Shown here in pieces: positions 48,846 through 59,370 of a stretch of DNA of 64,000 nt. The DNA comes from an uncultured Alteromonas sp. (GTDB lineage: Bacteria > Pseudomonadota > Gammaproteobacteria > Enterobacterales > Alteromonadaceae): contig NZ_CAJXQY010000007.1 of the NCBI RefSeq assembly GCF_913058315.1, positions 1-64,000 of the forward strand, read 5' to 3'. The position numbers and the translations under genes were made by a program. Position 1 is the stretch's first letter; each line of letters opens with the position of its first letter. Below the pieces are notes generated by a model, which searched no databases, was not told the origin of the DNA, and was given only the letters and a program-made list of their open reading frames with translations.

Positions 48846-50627
48846 TTGGTATTGCGAGTAATTCCCAGACCGTTATGGCAGCAATCCGGTGTCATCGGAT
48901 TGCTGATAATAATGCTTTCGTTGCCGGTAAGCGCAACAGAAGCCCCTGTACAGTTGTTGGCACAAGCCGATACGCTGAGAGTCACCGATCCTGCCAAATC
49001 GCGGCAGTTATTACAGGCATTGAGCAACCAGTCTTTAACGCCGGCTGAGCAGGATTACCGTGACTATCTGCTGGGATTTCACGCTGCAATCGCCAGTGAT
49101 TCTGACCGCGCCGTTAGCATTATAGAGCCTATAAGTCGCAGGCACCCGGCTGATGAACTTGGCTTACGTGCCAGAGCTACGCTACTTAGCATTTACTACG
49201 GTTACCGGGAGTGGTCAGAGGGCTTGCTACTGTCTGCTGAACTAAAGGCACTGTTAGGCCAATTGCCGAGAAACAATACCTGGTACACAGCGAACATTAG
49301 CGTGGTGAATTACTATAGCAACCTGCAAATGTATAACGAGGCGCTTCAGTTACTTGAACGGGTTACCGGCCCGGAACTGGCGAAGGTGAGCGGCGAGATG
49401 CGCTGTCGCTATATTGCACAGGAATTCCGAGCGCAAAAGGGGCTCGATATTAACGCCATTACGCCTCGTTGGCTGGCAACGCTGGAGGCCGCTTGTCTGT
49501 CGTTGCCAAAATCACTTTATACCGTTGAACCCTTTATTAACTGGACGCGTTATTTACTTGACTCCGGGCAATATGAGGCCGTTTTAGCGGCCGTCGGTCG
49601 TTATGAACCAGCCATTAAAGCACTCAACTATTTTTACTATTGGGTGGTCCTTAAAAACATTGAAGCCCAGGCTCTCTATGCATTAGGCCAATACGACGAA
49701 GCCGAAGCGAAAGTAGACCCAATACTGGCTCGACAGGAGATGGCTGACTATTCAGAAGGGCTGGTCACCGCAGCTACTCTGAAAGCAAAAATCCGCAAAC
49801 AACAGAACGATTACCCGCAGGCTTATCACTGGCAGCAGGTCGCCATTGAGAGCGAAAACAGTCAAAACCGCCTCGCCGCGACCCAATACCTGGCAGTGAA
49901 TAATGCTCAGGCGACTTTGCGTCAGGCCGACGAGGAACTTCGGCTGTTATCCAGCCATCAGGCATTGTTGGCTAACCAGGTGGCACGGGCCGAACAAAAC
50001 GTTATCGGCACTTATTTACTTATTGCGCTGGCAGCTTCACTGTTATTTATTACGGTTTTCGGTATTCGTAGGCTGCAAAAACAGCAACAATTGCTGGCCA
50101 GGCTTGCCTCAACAGACTCGCTCACAGGGCTCGATAACCGCCGCGAGTTTATGCAGGTAACACAACAGGCACTGCAGCATAATAGCAGTGCAGAACCGCT
50201 CAGCCTGATCATGTTTGATCTGGATAATCTGAAGTGGGTTAACGACAATTATGGCCATCAGGCGGGTGATTGGGTGTTGATGCAGGTTGGCGAAGTATTA
50301 GCCGCGCATCTGACTGATGCGACGGTGAGTTGTGCACGAGTTGGCGGGGAAGAGTTCGTGTTGTGCTTAAAGGACACTGATGTCAATCAGGCCCTGGCCT
50401 ATTGCCATGACATTCAAAACTGGCTGGGAGATATTGATACCCAAACACAACTCGATGGTTTACAACTGAGTGCCAGCTTTGGGGTGTGTGATACTGATCA
50501 GGTGGGCAAGCAACTGGACTCGCTTATTAGCGGCGCCGACCTTGCTATGTATAAAGCGAAAAAAGCCGGACGCCGTCGGGCAGTTAAGTACTCCATGGAC
50601 AAGAAAGATAAAGAAGAGGCTATTTAA
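48846..50627 (+). CDS. Membrane-anchored TPR-GGDEF diguanylate cyclase, second of a tandem pair
   Basis: A 593-residue protein with the same architecture as its upstream neighbour: signal peptide ([14 protein letters not shown]), a periplasmic TPR-like region (about 30-370), a membrane helix (about 385-405) and a GGDEF domain with GGEEF at 500-504 and [20 protein letters not shown] upstream. The I-site RxxD is also absent. The start is TTG 48846 with AAAGG 8 nt upstream. The sequence has diverged strongly from the first copy, so the tandem duplication is old or the pair was assembled independently. It ends 8 bp inside the convergent lipA gene. Confidence 0.86.
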   Translation: MVLRVIPRPLWQQSGVIGLLIIMLSLPVSATEAPVQLLAQADTLRVTDPAKSRQLLQALSNQSLTPAEQDYRDYLLGFHAAIASDSDRAVSIIEPISRRHPADELGLRARATLLSIYYGYREWSEGLLLSAELKALLGQLPRNNTWYTANISVVNYYSNLQMYNEALQLLERVTGPELAKVSGEMRCRYIAQEFRAQKGLDINAITPRWLATLEAACLSLPKSLYTVEPFINWTRYLLDSGQYEAVLAAVGRYEPAIKALNYFYYWVVLKNIEAQALYALGQYDEAEAKVDPILARQEMADYSEGLVTAATLKAKIRKQQNDYPQAYHWQQVAIESENSQNRLAATQYLAVNNAQATLRQADEELRLLSSHQALLANQVARAEQNVIGTYLLIALAASLLFITVFGIRRLQKQQQLLARLASTDSLTGLDNRREFMQVTQQALQHNSSAEPLSLIMFDLDNLKWVNDNYGHQAGDWVLMQVGEVLAAHLTDATVSCARVGGEEFVLCLKDTDVNQALAYCHDIQNWLGDIDTQTQLDGLQLSASFGVCDTDQVGKQLDSLISGADLAMYKAKKAGRRRAVKYSMDKKDKEEAI

Positions 50628-51582
50628 CCTCTTCTCCGGCCGCCTGACGGTCGGCATGATAACTGGAACGTACCATGGGGCCACAGGCGGCATGGGTAAA
50701 GCCTAATGCCTTAGCGGTATCACCAAGTGCATTAAATTCATCCGGGTGCACATAGCGTTTTACCGGGAAGTGGTGACGGCTAGGTTGCAGGTACTGACCC
50801 AGTGTCAACATCTCCACATCGTGCGCACGCAGGTCTTTCAGAACCTCAGCAATCTCTTCCTGACTTTCACCCATGCCCATCATCAAACCAGATTTGGTAG
50901 GGACGTCAGGATGCTGCGCTTTGAATTTTTTGAGTAAGTCGAGTGACCACTGGTAGTTAGCGCCTGGACGACATTCGCGGTACAAACGCGGAATGGTTTC
51001 CAGGTTATGGTTAAATACATCCGGTGGTGTGTCTTTAAAGATGTCCAGTGCGCGGTCCATGCGGCCGCGGAAATCCGGTACCAGTACTTCAATTTTAGTC
51101 GCCGGGCTGTGTTCCCGAATGGCTTTAATGCAGTCAACAAAGTGCTGGGCGCCACCGTCACGCAAATCGTCGCGGTCTACGGAAGTAATTACCACATATT
51201 TGAGCGCCATTTCCTTAATGGTTGTTGCCAGCTTCAGTGGCTCTTCAGCACTTGGTGGTAACGGTTTACCGTGGGCAACATCACAAAACGGGCAACGACG
51301 GGTACAAATATCACCCAAAATCATAAAGGTAGCAGTACCATGATTAAAGCATTCCGCCAGGTTAGGGCAGCTGGCTTCTTCGCATACCGAGTGCAGGTTA
51401 TTTTTGCGCAGGGTTTTCTTGATGTGATCAATGCGATCCGTTGTGCGTGGCAGCTTAATCTTTATCCATTCAGGCTTACGCAGCATTTCCTCTTTTTCAG
51501 TAGGAACGATGGTAACCGGAATGTGCCTGACCTTTTCATCATCGCGGAGTTTAACTCCGGCTTTTGCCTTTACGTTACTCAT
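50620..51582 (-). CDS. lipA: Lipoyl synthase
   Basis: A radical-SAM enzyme that inserts two sulfurs into octanoyl groups on lipoyl domains. A 320-residue protein. The auxiliary cluster motif [12 protein letters not shown] (C-x4-C-x5-C), the radical-SAM motif CTRRCPFC, and the C-terminal RSSYHA with the auxiliary-cluster Ser are all present. It overlaps lipB by 8 bp and lies downstream of it on the same strand, the usual ybeD-lipB-lipA arrangement. Confidence 0.97.
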   Translation of the reverse strand: MSNVKAKAGVKLRDDEKVRHIPVTIVPTEKEEMLRKPEWIKIKLPRTTDRIDHIKKTLRKNNLHSVCEEASCPNLAECFNHGTATFMILGDICTRRCPFCDVAHGKPLPPSAEEPLKLATTIKEMALKYVVITSVDRDDLRDGGAQHFVDCIKAIREHSPATKIEVLVPDFRGRMDRALDIFKDTPPDVFNHNLETIPRLYRECRPGANYQWSLDLLKKFKAQHPDVPTKSGLMMGMGESQEEIAEVLKDLRAHDVEMLTLGQYLQPSRHHFPVKRYVHPDEFNALGDTAKALGFTHAACGPMVRSSYHADRQAAGEEVK

Positions 51583-52246
51583 TAAAGCCTTCTATAGTTT
51601 GCAAAGTTGGCAGAGCGAGTTCAGCCTGTAAGTGGCTTAACATTAACTCTGTCGCTTTTTGAATGTTATCCGGCCCGCCTAGACGGGCGCAATCAGTCAT
51701 GGCCATGCCCTGGTAGCCACACGGATTAATCCGCTCAAACGGCGTAAGGTCCATGTTAACGTTGAGTGCCAGACCATGAAAAGAGCAGCCTTTACGGATG
51801 CGTAATCCCAGTGAACAAATTTTCTGACCGTCAACGTAAACGCCGGGCGCATCGGGGCGGGCATTAGCCACAATATTACTGGCTCCCAGGGTGGCTATTA
51901 CCGCATTTTCCATGGCAGTCACCAGTTCGCGGACGCCCATTTTGCGGCGTCGTACGTTCAGCATCAGATATACCACTAGCTGGCCGGGACCGTGATAGGT
52001 AACCTGACCACCGCGGTCAACCTGAACCACCGGAATATCGCCGGGCATGAGGATGTGCTCAGCCTTGCCAGCCTGCCCCTGAGTGAACACCGGCTCGTGC
52101 TCTACCAGCCAAATTTCATCGGCATCATCAGTGGTGCGTTGATCCGTGAAGGTTTGCATGGCCTGCCAGACGGGCTCATAAGCTCGTTTGCCTAAGTGCC
52201 TGACAATCACCGTTTCCCGGGCGACCTTATCAAGGGTGTCTGTCAC
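51575..52246 (-). CDS. lipB: Octanoyltransferase LipB
   Basis: Transfers octanoate from acyl carrier protein to lipoyl domains, supplying LipA. A 223-residue protein with [19 protein letters not shown] (about residues 78-96), [23 protein letters not shown] (catalytic Lys and substrate His region) and [12 protein letters not shown] with the catalytic Cys. It directly follows ybeD without a gap and overlaps lipA. Confidence 0.96.
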   Translation of the reverse strand: MTDTLDKVARETVIVRHLGKRAYEPVWQAMQTFTDQRTTDDADEIWLVEHEPVFTQGQAGKAEHILMPGDIPVVQVDRGGQVTYHGPGQLVVYLMLNVRRRKMGVRELVTAMENAVIATLGASNIVANARPDAPGVYVDGQKICSLGLRIRKGCSFHGLALNVNMDLTPFERINPCGYQGMAMTDCARLGGPDNIQKATELMLSHLQAELALPTLQTIEGFNE

Positions 52247-52519
52247 TTAAAGTACAACTCTCACTAATTCAATTTTTGCCAGTTCGGTATAAATTAATTC
52301 CATATGTTCTTTGCTCGTTACCGTTACAGCAACTGACACAGAGTGGTAATTCCCTTTAGCGCTTGGCTTTACCGTGGGCGCATAATCGCCCGGGGCATGT
52401 TCCTGCAAGCAGGATACCACATGTAACGGCAAATCGTGGTGAGCAATGCCCATCACTTTAAAGGTTTGAACCGTGGGGAAGTCCAGCAGTTCATCAAATC
52501 GAGTGTCTAATTTAGTCAC
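52247..52519 (-). CDS. ybeD: YbeD family (DUF493) protein
   Basis: A 90-residue ACT-like small protein matching the YbeD/DUF493 family: [40 protein letters not shown] (split over about 53-81) and a hydrophobic C-terminus VRVVL. The function is unknown; its position between dacA and lipB is conserved across gammaproteobacteria. It ends exactly where lipB starts. Confidence 0.92.
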   Translation of the reverse strand: MTKLDTRFDELLDFPTVQTFKVMGIAHHDLPLHVVSCLQEHAPGDYAPTVKPSAKGNYHSVSVAVTVTSKEHMELIYTELAKIELVRVVL

Positions 52520-52612
52520 TTTGTTTACCTCTCAAAATAGCACGGCACGAATTCTACCAATTCGTGCCGTACACCACCAGACTGCATGTAATAAACAAGC
52601 GGTTATCTGGTA

Positions 52613-53806
52613 TTAATCATTCAGACCTAACTGTAAAGTTACATAGTCGAGTAACCTGTCGAAGAGTCCACCTTCTTTGACTTCCTGAAGAGTCACTAAC
52701 GGGTACTGAGCCACGTCTTCCCCTTCTAACTGGATATACAGGGTACCTACGACTTCGCCTTTGGCTAGCGGCGCTTCAAGATTCTTATCCATTTCAAAGT
52801 TAGCTTCCAGGTTTGCCACCTGACCGCGTGGAATCGTAATAGGGGTAGACTGGTTAATACCTAAATCAACCGTGTCACGATCACCCATATAGATACGATG
52901 AGACACAAAGCTGTCTCCGGCCTTGTAGGGGGTGACGGTTTCATAAAAGCGGAAACCGTAGCGAAGTAACTTTTTGTTCTCCACTTTACGTGCACGCTCA
53001 CTGTCGGTACCCATTACCACTGACACCAGGCGCATATCACCCTGGGTGGCTGAGGTAATCAGCGAGTAACCGGCATCTGAGGTATGACCGGTTTTAATGC
53101 CGTCTACGTTAAGGCTTTGATCCCATAACAGGCTGTTGCGGTTGTACTGCTTAATGCCGTTGTAAGTGAATTCTTTTTCACTGTAAATCTTATACATGTC
53201 TGGCGTTTCTTTAACCAGCGCGCGGGACAGGGTAGCCATGTCGCGCGGCGACGTATAGTGATCCGGATCGTGCAGACCATGAGAATTCACAAAGTTACTT
53301 GCATTCATACCGAGGTTGGCGGCATGAGCGTTCATCATACTGGCAAACGCACTTTCTGAACCAGCAATGTGCTCTGCCATGGCCACGCAGGCATCGTTAC
53401 CAGACTGCACGATAATACCGCGAAGCAGATCGTGAACGGTCACCGTGGTGTTCACTTCAATAAACATTTTTGAAGAATCCGGAAAATTCTTCGCCCAGGC
53501 GTTTTCGGAGATTTTCACTTCGTCATCTAACGAAATATTACCGGCCTGTATCTCTTTGCCAATGACGTATACTGTCATGATTTTAGTCAAACTGGCGGGC
53601 GCCAGCTGCATGTCAGCATTTTGCTCGGCAATACTGGTGCCGGTTTCATAATCGAGTAACACGAAGCCTGCAGCGGCAACGGTTGGTGGTGGGGGAATGA
53701 CTACTGCGGCCCTGGCGGTTTGCCAGTAAGCACTGAGTAGCAGGGCAATGCTTAATAGCAAGGCAGAGATAAAAGACGGTTTAGCGCGCTTTATTTTATT
53801 ATGCAT
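52613..53806 (-). CDS. dacA: D-alanyl-D-alanine carboxypeptidase (PBP5/6 type)
   Basis: Trims the terminal D-Ala from peptidoglycan stem peptides in the periplasm. A 397-residue protein with a signal peptide, the SxxK motif SLTK (72-75), SGN (135-137) and KTG (238-240) of penicillin-binding proteins, a PBP5 C-terminal beta domain, and an amphipathic C-terminal helix (LFDRLLDYVTLQLGLND) for membrane attachment. The frame is open to 53854, but ATG 53806 begins a proper basic signal peptide (MHNKIKRAK). Confidence 0.95.
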   Translation of the reverse strand: MHNKIKRAKPSFISALLLSIALLLSAYWQTARAAVVIPPPPTVAAAGFVLLDYETGTSIAEQNADMQLAPASLTKIMTVYVIGKEIQAGNISLDDEVKISENAWAKNFPDSSKMFIEVNTTVTVHDLLRGIIVQSGNDACVAMAEHIAGSESAFASMMNAHAANLGMNASNFVNSHGLHDPDHYTSPRDMATLSRALVKETPDMYKIYSEKEFTYNGIKQYNRNSLLWDQSLNVDGIKTGHTSDAGYSLITSATQGDMRLVSVVMGTDSERARKVENKKLLRYGFRFYETVTPYKAGDSFVSHRIYMGDRDTVDLGINQSTPITIPRGQVANLEANFEMDKNLEAPLAKGEVVGTLYIQLEGEDVAQYPLVTLQEVKEGGLFDRLLDYVTLQLGLND

Positions 53807-53942
53807 GGTTTTACCGTTTGAGTTGAAAGCGAAAATCTGATGTATCGACAGCATTTTAACGTATGCCGTAGGCTTGGACTAGAGTCGGGGCAAAAAGTTT
53901 AATTTCAATGAGGCTACGGGACTATTTCCAGGAATTTTATGC

Positions 53943-54866
53943 TTAAAGACTCGCTGCCACCTTATAAGCGCCCGGATAGCCGTTTTGTTTGAGTTCGTCG
54001 AGCAGCATATTGAGCTTAAATCTATCGGTGAGCGGCCCCAGTCGTAGCCGGTAGATATCGTCGATCAGCGGAAATTCTGCCGGTACCTGATACAGCGACG
54101 ACAGGCCGTCAGAGAGTTGTTTGGCCCGTTTGGCATCAGACAGCGCTGCTACCTGAATATAATATCCCTGACTGGCCGCGATATCAGACAGGGCGGCACT
54201 GTCACTTGTTTCTGTCTGCAATGTGCCAGCCACGGTTTCTACGGCAGGCTTGCTGGCGGTTTGTAATACGTCTTCCGCCGGCAGTTCTCCGGCATACAGC
54301 GCATAAGGGACGGCAGGTTCAGTCCCCACGGTCACCATATCGTCAGTGTCGACGTGGATAACCTCGAGTTTTACCTTTGTAGTGCCATGCTGATGAAAGC
54401 CGAGCTTTTTGGCCGCTGCATAGGATAAATCGATGATCCGTTCAGAATGAAACGGACCACGGTCGTTAACGCGCACGATGGCCTGCTGTTGATTTTCCAG
54501 ATTGGTAACGCGCACGTAAGAGGGCAAGGGCAGTGTTTTATGCGCCGCCGTCATGGCGAACATGTCATAGACTTCACCATTGGACGTAAGATGACCATGA
54601 AACTTCTGACCATACCAGGATGCTTTGCCGGTGGCGGCATAGCCTTTGCCGGTTTTCAGCGGTCGGTAATGTTTACCGAGCACTTCATAGGGTAAGCTGT
54701 TTTGTTCGCGATAAGGCTCGTATCTGGGCTCTGCATCTTCCATTAGCGGTTCCGGATACACAAAGTCCGGCGCGGAATCCGTGGTTTGGGTATAGCGTGA
54801 CGGCGCCTGACAGGCGCTCAGCAATAACATTGCAGAAAAGCTAAGTAAGAATGAATATCGGGTCAT
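53943..54866 (-). CDS. rlpA: Septal ring lytic transglycosylase RlpA family lipoprotein
   Basis: A 307-residue lipoprotein (lipobox LLLSACQ, Cys19). The double-psi beta-barrel domain has GKASWYGQKFHG (about 81-92), TAAHKTLPLPSYVRV with the conserved His, and RVNDRGPFHSERIIDLS with the catalytic-type Asp. A C-terminal SPOR domain (about 230-305; YYIQVAALSDAKRAKQL) binds denuded septal glycan. The stop is adjacent to dacA and the start touches the rodA stop, within the mrdA-rodA-rlpA-dacA elongation cluster. Confidence 0.94.
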   Translation of the reverse strand: MTRYSFLLSFSAMLLLSACQAPSRYTQTTDSAPDFVYPEPLMEDAEPRYEPYREQNSLPYEVLGKHYRPLKTGKGYAATGKASWYGQKFHGHLTSNGEVYDMFAMTAAHKTLPLPSYVRVTNLENQQQAIVRVNDRGPFHSERIIDLSYAAAKKLGFHQHGTTKVKLEVIHVDTDDMVTVGTEPAVPYALYAGELPAEDVLQTASKPAVETVAGTLQTETSDSAALSDIAASQGYYIQVAALSDAKRAKQLSDGLSSLYQVPAEFPLIDDIYRLRLGPLTDRFKLNMLLDELKQNGYPGAYKVAASL

Positions 54867-55981
54867 TAGCGCGACAATAATCTTTTTTGTGTGCCGATAC
54901 CCATTAGCATGCCAAATCCGGCTAATAAAGTCACCATTGAAGTGCCGCCGTAACTCACCAGCGGTAATGGTACGCCAACCACCGGCAGAATGCCTGATAC
55001 CATGCCCATATTGACAAAAACGTAAACGAAAAACGTGAGTGTAATACTGCCGGCCAGTAATTTACTGTAAGCATTTTGGGCGCGTACCGCGAGCATCAGC
55101 CCACGGATAATAATAAACAGATAAATGGCCAGTAACAGCAACACGCCGGTGAGGCCAAATTCCTCACTGAACACGGCAAAGATAAAGTCAGTGTGACGTT
55201 CCGGCAAAAACTCCAGCTGTGACTGGGTACCTTGCAGCCAGCCTTTACCTTCCAGTCCGCCAGAACCTATGGCAATTTTTGACTGGATAATGTGGTAACC
55301 GGCACCCAGCGGATCGCTTTCGGGGTTCATAAAAGTGATCACGCGCTGTTTTTGATAATCCTGCATCAAAAAGTACCACATAATAGGCAGAAAAGCGCCG
55401 CCCAGTCCGGCCACAATAGTAATAAGACGCCAGCTCATACCGGCCAGAAAGATGGCAAAGATACCGGAACTGGCGATCAGCAGGGAGGTGCCGAGGTCGG
55501 GTTGTTTAGCAATTAAAATGGTCGGCACAACGACCAGCATAAAGCCAATGATAATCTGCGGTAGTCGCGGTGGCAGGGTAAATTTGCTGATATACCAGGC
55601 CACCATCATGGGCACGGCCAGCTTCATTGCTTCAGAGGGCTGGAAGCGAATAAAGCCCAGGTCGAGCCAGCGCTGGGCGCCTTTACCTACATCACCAAAC
55701 ACCAGTACGGCGATGAGCATTAATATGCCAGCGCCATAGGCATAGATACTCAGGCGCCGAAAAGCCATTGGCGGCACCTGGGCCAGAACAACCATTACGC
55801 CTATGGCAATACCAAGGCGGACCACCTGGCGTTCAATAAGAGCCATGTCCTGACCGCCGGCCGAATAAATGGTGATCAGACCCACTCCCATTAAGACCAG
55901 CAAGCCGAGTAGCAAAGGCAGATCAATGTGGATACGATCCCAAAAACTGATGTGATTTTCTCTTAACCTGCTGCGCTTCAC
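54866..55981 (-). CDS. rodA: Rod-shape glycosyltransferase RodA
   Basis: A SEDS-family peptidoglycan polymerase of the elongasome. A 371-residue protein with about ten membrane helices. Conserved loops include [35 protein letters not shown], and [35 protein letters not shown] (split over about 229-263), and the C-terminal [15 protein letters not shown]. It partners with PBP2 encoded immediately upstream, the two genes overlapping by 4 bp. Confidence 0.96.
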   Translation of the reverse strand: MKRSRLRENHISFWDRIHIDLPLLLGLLVLMGVGLITIYSAGGQDMALIERQVVRLGIAIGVMVVLAQVPPMAFRRLSIYAYGAGILMLIAVLVFGDVGKGAQRWLDLGFIRFQPSEAMKLAVPMMVAWYISKFTLPPRLPQIIIGFMLVVVPTILIAKQPDLGTSLLIASSGIFAIFLAGMSWRLITIVAGLGGAFLPIMWYFLMQDYQKQRVITFMNPESDPLGAGYHIIQSKIAIGSGGLEGKGWLQGTQSQLEFLPERHTDFIFAVFSEEFGLTGVLLLLAIYLFIIIRGLMLAVRAQNAYSKLLAGSITLTFFVYVFVNMGMVSGILPVVGVPLPLVSYGGTSMVTLLAGFGMLMGIGTQKRLLSR

Positions 55982-57885
55982 TGATCCGGCTCTCCGTTAC
56001 TTGCCGGTGCGGAGGCGAATAACTCCGGCTGATAAAGTTCAAAATAGGCATCCATCATAACCCGCGCCATCGGGGCGGCATTTTTACTGCCTCCGCCGGC
56101 GTTTTCGAGTACCACTGCCACCGTTATTTCCGGCTTTTCATAAGGCGCGTAGCCAATATACATGGCGTTATCCCGTAAGCGCTCGGCGACTTTTTCAGCG
56201 TCGTACTTTTCACCCTGGGCAACTGAGAATAATTGCGCGGTGCCAGTTTTGCCCGCTGATATATAGGGGGTGTCGGCGAAAGCAAAGCGAGCGCCTCCTC
56301 GTTCGCCATTAACTACCATGTACATAGCGTTCTGGATTACATCCCAGTTTTCGCGGTTAACAATATCGATAGGGCGCAAAAATTTAAGCGGCTCTGGTTG
56401 CAGGGTGCCGTCGGCCTCACGGTAACCCTGCAGGATCTGTGGCACAAACCGGGCACCGTAGTTAACCAGTGCATTGGTAGCATGAACCAGCTGGATTGGG
56501 GTGGTTGTCCAGTATCCCTGGCCAATGCCTACCGCGATGGTATCGCCGATGTACCATGGCTGATTAAAGCGAGCCCGTTTCCAGCCTCGACTGGGCATGT
56601 TGGCGTCGCTCTCTTCGTATAAGTCGATACCGGTATAATCACCAAAGCCAAACTCAGACATGTAATCACTGATCCTATCGATACCCATTTCATAGGCCAG
56701 ATCATAAAAATAAGTATCGCAAGACACCTCGACCGCGCGGGTCAGGTCTACTTCGCCATGACCCCATTTACGCCAGTCGCGCCACACATGAGAGACATTG
56801 GGTAAACGGTACTGACCGGTATCGGTAATTGAATATTCTGGTGTGACGGTATCGGTTTCCAGCCCCAATAAGCCCAGCAGCGGTTTGACTGTTGAAGCCG
56901 GCGGATACTGACCCTGAGTGGCGCGGTTAATTAAGGGTCGGTCCGGCGAGTTAAGCAGTGCGGAATAATTTTTACTACTGATACCATGAACAAACAAATT
57001 GGGGTCATAACCGGGATTGGAATACATCGCCAGAATACCGCCGGTATGTGCCGATGAAATAATGATGGTTCCACGTTGATCCTTAAGCGCTTCCTGCGCA
57101 GCCTGCTGCAGACGAATATCAATGTTCAGCACAATGTCACGACCGGGGGTGGGAGGTTGTACATCCAGGGTGCGAATGATCCGGCCCTGACTGTTAACTT
57201 CCACCTGCTGATAACCCACTTTGCCGTGGAGAATGTCTTCGTGGTATTTTTCGATACCCAGCTTGCCTATGTCGTAAGTCGCCGCATAATTGGCTTCTTC
57301 ACCGGCTTCCTGAATTTTTTGTAAATCTTTTTTGTTGATTTTAGAGACATAACCCAGAGTATGGGTGAGGGTTTCCTTAAACGGATAGTGCCGGGCCAGC
57401 CGTGCTTCGATGGAAACGCCGGGGAAGCGATGGCTGCGACTGGCAAAGCGCGCGACTTCTTCTTCTGTCAGGCGGGTACGTAGCGCCACCGGTTTAAAGC
57501 GACGCTGACCTCGCAGGGATTTTTTAAAATCCTCTACTTCTTCATCTGTGATCCCCATCAGGGCCTGCAGAAAGATTAAAGTATGCTCAAGGTTATCGAC
57601 TTTTTCCGGAATAATTTCCAGACTGTAAACCGGACGGTTTTCAGCCAGTAGCACGCCATTGCGATCGTAAACCAGTCCACGATTAGGCGCGATAGGCAGT
57701 ACTTTAATCCGGTTACCATTGGAGCGCGTCTGGTAATCCTCAAAATGTTCTACCTGCAAATAATAGAGATTACTGACAACCATCACCAGTAGGGCAAAAA
57801 CCACCAGCGCTGCGATAACCGCACGGCGGGCAAACAGATTTGCCTCAGCCGTGTGGTCACGAATTGTCTGACGCTTAATGGGCAT
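55978..57885 (-). CDS. mrdA: Penicillin-binding protein 2 (elongation transpeptidase)
   Basis: Cross-links peptidoglycan during lateral wall growth together with RodA. A 635-residue protein with an N-terminal membrane anchor (about 22-42), a PBP dimerisation domain, and a transpeptidase domain with the SxxK motif at 331-334 (PPASTVK) and KTGTAQ near the C-terminus. The gene is also called pbpA. It follows rlmH by 3 bp and overlaps rodA. Confidence 0.97.
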   Translation of the reverse strand: MPIKRQTIRDHTAEANLFARRAVIAALVVFALLVMVVSNLYYLQVEHFEDYQTRSNGNRIKVLPIAPNRGLVYDRNGVLLAENRPVYSLEIIPEKVDNLEHTLIFLQALMGITDEEVEDFKKSLRGQRRFKPVALRTRLTEEEVARFASRSHRFPGVSIEARLARHYPFKETLTHTLGYVSKINKKDLQKIQEAGEEANYAATYDIGKLGIEKYHEDILHGKVGYQQVEVNSQGRIIRTLDVQPPTPGRDIVLNIDIRLQQAAQEALKDQRGTIIISSAHTGGILAMYSNPGYDPNLFVHGISSKNYSALLNSPDRPLINRATQGQYPPASTVKPLLGLLGLETDTVTPEYSITDTGQYRLPNVSHVWRDWRKWGHGEVDLTRAVEVSCDTYFYDLAYEMGIDRISDYMSEFGFGDYTGIDLYEESDANMPSRGWKRARFNQPWYIGDTIAVGIGQGYWTTTPIQLVHATNALVNYGARFVPQILQGYREADGTLQPEPLKFLRPIDIVNRENWDVIQNAMYMVVNGERGGARFAFADTPYISAGKTGTAQLFSVAQGEKYDAEKVAERLRDNAMYIGYAPYEKPEITVAVVLENAGGGSKNAAPMARVMMDAYFELYQPELFASAPASNGEPDQ

Positions 57886-57888
57886 GCA

Positions 57889-58359
57889 TTACTCTCTGTG
57901 GTAAGGGTGGTTCTGGGTAACAGACCATGCCCGGTACAGAGATTCAGCCACAATAATACGTACCAGCGGATGCGGTAGCGTGAGAGGTGACAGTGACCAG
58001 CGTTGTTCGGCCAGTTCACAGCAGGCAGGAGCAAGTCCCTCCGGTCCGCCAATCAACAGGCTGACATCGCGACCGTCCATTTTCCAGCTGTCGAGCTGAC
58101 GGGCCAGGACAGGGGTATCCCAGGGGCGACCGGTGACTTCCAGGGTAACCACTTTATCTGATTTACCAATGGCCGCTATCATCGCTTCGCCTTCTTTTTG
58201 CAGAATGCGTTTAATATCGGCATTTTTACCCCGCTTGCCAGGCGGGATCTCAGTAAACGTCACCGGCATATCTGCCGGAAATCTGCGCAGAAATTCATTG
58301 GTGCCGGTGCTTACCCAGTCTGGCATTTTATTACCAACCGCAATTACCTGTATGCGCAC
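57889..58359 (-). CDS. rlmH: 23S rRNA pseudouridine-1915 N3-methyltransferase RlmH
   Basis: A 156-residue SPOUT methyltransferase that modifies the pseudouridine at position 1915 of 23S rRNA on assembled 70S ribosomes. It has the N-terminal [16 protein letters not shown], the knot-forming [12 protein letters not shown] (about 101-112) and the C-terminal [21 protein letters not shown] with the catalytic C-terminal NHPYHRE. It is conserved next to rsfS and mrdA. Confidence 0.97.
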   Translation of the reverse strand: MRIQVIAVGNKMPDWVSTGTNEFLRRFPADMPVTFTEIPPGKRGKNADIKRILQKEGEAMIAAIGKSDKVVTLEVTGRPWDTPVLARQLDSWKMDGRDVSLLIGGPEGLAPACCELAEQRWSLSPLTLPHPLVRIIVAESLYRAWSVTQNHPYHRE

Positions 58360-58387
58360 AGCTTACTAACTCCGTGTCGACAAGGGG

Positions 58388-58705
58388 TTAACCCCAGAGT
58401 TTTTCCAATTGATAAAAGTCGCGGGCTTCATCCTGCATGATATGCACAATAATGTCACCTAAGTCGACCAGTACCCAGTCTCCGGTTTCTTTGCCTTCAA
58501 CATTTAACGGGGCGTGACCAGCGTGTTTGGCTTCTACCTGGACATGTTCTGCAATAGAACTGACATGCCGTTTGGAGTTACCCGAACAGATGACCATGGT
58601 ATCAGTGACGGTTGATTTTCCTTTTACATTTAATTCAACGATATCCCGTCCTTTCATATCGTCAATTTTGTCTAAGACAAACGCTTTGAGTTGCTCGTGT
58701 TGCAA
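58388..58705 (-). CDS. rsfS: Ribosomal silencing factor RsfS
   Basis: A 105-residue protein that binds uL14 and prevents joining of the 30S and 50S subunits under starvation. It shows the family core: KAFVLDKIDDMKGRDIVELNV (about 7-27), TMVICSGNSKRHVSSIAEHV and GDWVLVDLGDIIVHIMQDEARDFYQLEKLW. It lies between nadD and rlmH. Confidence 0.96.
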   Translation of the reverse strand: MQHEQLKAFVLDKIDDMKGRDIVELNVKGKSTVTDTMVICSGNSKRHVSSIAEHVQVEAKHAGHAPLNVEGKETGDWVLVDLGDIIVHIMQDEARDFYQLEKLWG

Positions 58706-58725
58706 AAGTTCTCCTCACTGACACC

Positions 58726-59370
58726 TTAAATGGTGCCGTATAACTTATGTTGTTTAATATAGTGCAAGACTGCTGGGCTAAGCCAGTCAGTCACCACACT
58801 GTCAGATATCTGGTTTGTGGTCAGGGCATCACGCAATTGTGTTGATGACACGGCATAATCCTGACTATCCGTAAAATACACCAGGCCGGATGGTTGATTA
58901 TAAAAAGCGTTCAGCTGTGAACTGTGACGCTCTGCAAGCCATGCTTGTAATGCTTCGTCCGGCTCGCCGGTTGAGGCAGGGCGGCGCATTACTACAATAT
59001 GACAATAGTCAGTCAGCGATTGCCACTCATACCAACTGGTCAGATTATACAGTGAATCTTCGCCTAACAGAAAAAACAATGGTTCATCGCCGCGCATGTT
59101 GCGTAAATACTGCAGGGTTTTTACCGTATACGAAGGTGCCGGTAAGGATAATTCCAGCGGCTCAACGTAAAGTGCCGGCTCCTCTTTGCAAGCCAGTTCA
59201 AGCATTTTTAAGCGATGGGCACTGGTCGTCTCGGGGGCCGTTTTATGGGGCGGTAACTTGCACGGCAATAACCCCAGCCGCTTAACACCAATTTCGTTTA
59301 TCGCTTCCAGACCGGCCTTAATGTGCCCCTGATGCGGCGGATTAAAGGTGCCCCCTAATAATGCCCGCAT
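58726..59370 (-). CDS. nadD: Nicotinate-nucleotide adenylyltransferase
   Basis: Forms deamido-NAD from nicotinate mononucleotide and ATP. A 214-residue protein with the nucleotidyltransferase motif GGTFNPPHQGHIKAG (residues 6-20), FLLGEDSLYNLTSWYEW and the SSTQLRD motif near the C-terminus. The frame is open upstream to 59445 inside holA, but ATG 59370 shares bases with the holA stop (TGATG), indicating translational coupling and giving the family start MRALLGGTF. Confidence 0.95.
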   Translation of the reverse strand: MRALLGGTFNPPHQGHIKAGLEAINEIGVKRLGLLPCKLPPHKTAPETTSAHRLKMLELACKEEPALYVEPLELSLPAPSYTVKTLQYLRNMRGDEPLFFLLGEDSLYNLTSWYEWQSLTDYCHIVVMRRPASTGEPDEALQAWLAERHSSQLNAFYNQPSGLVYFTDSQDYAVSSTQLRDALTTNQISDSVVTDWLSPAVLHYIKQHKLYGTI

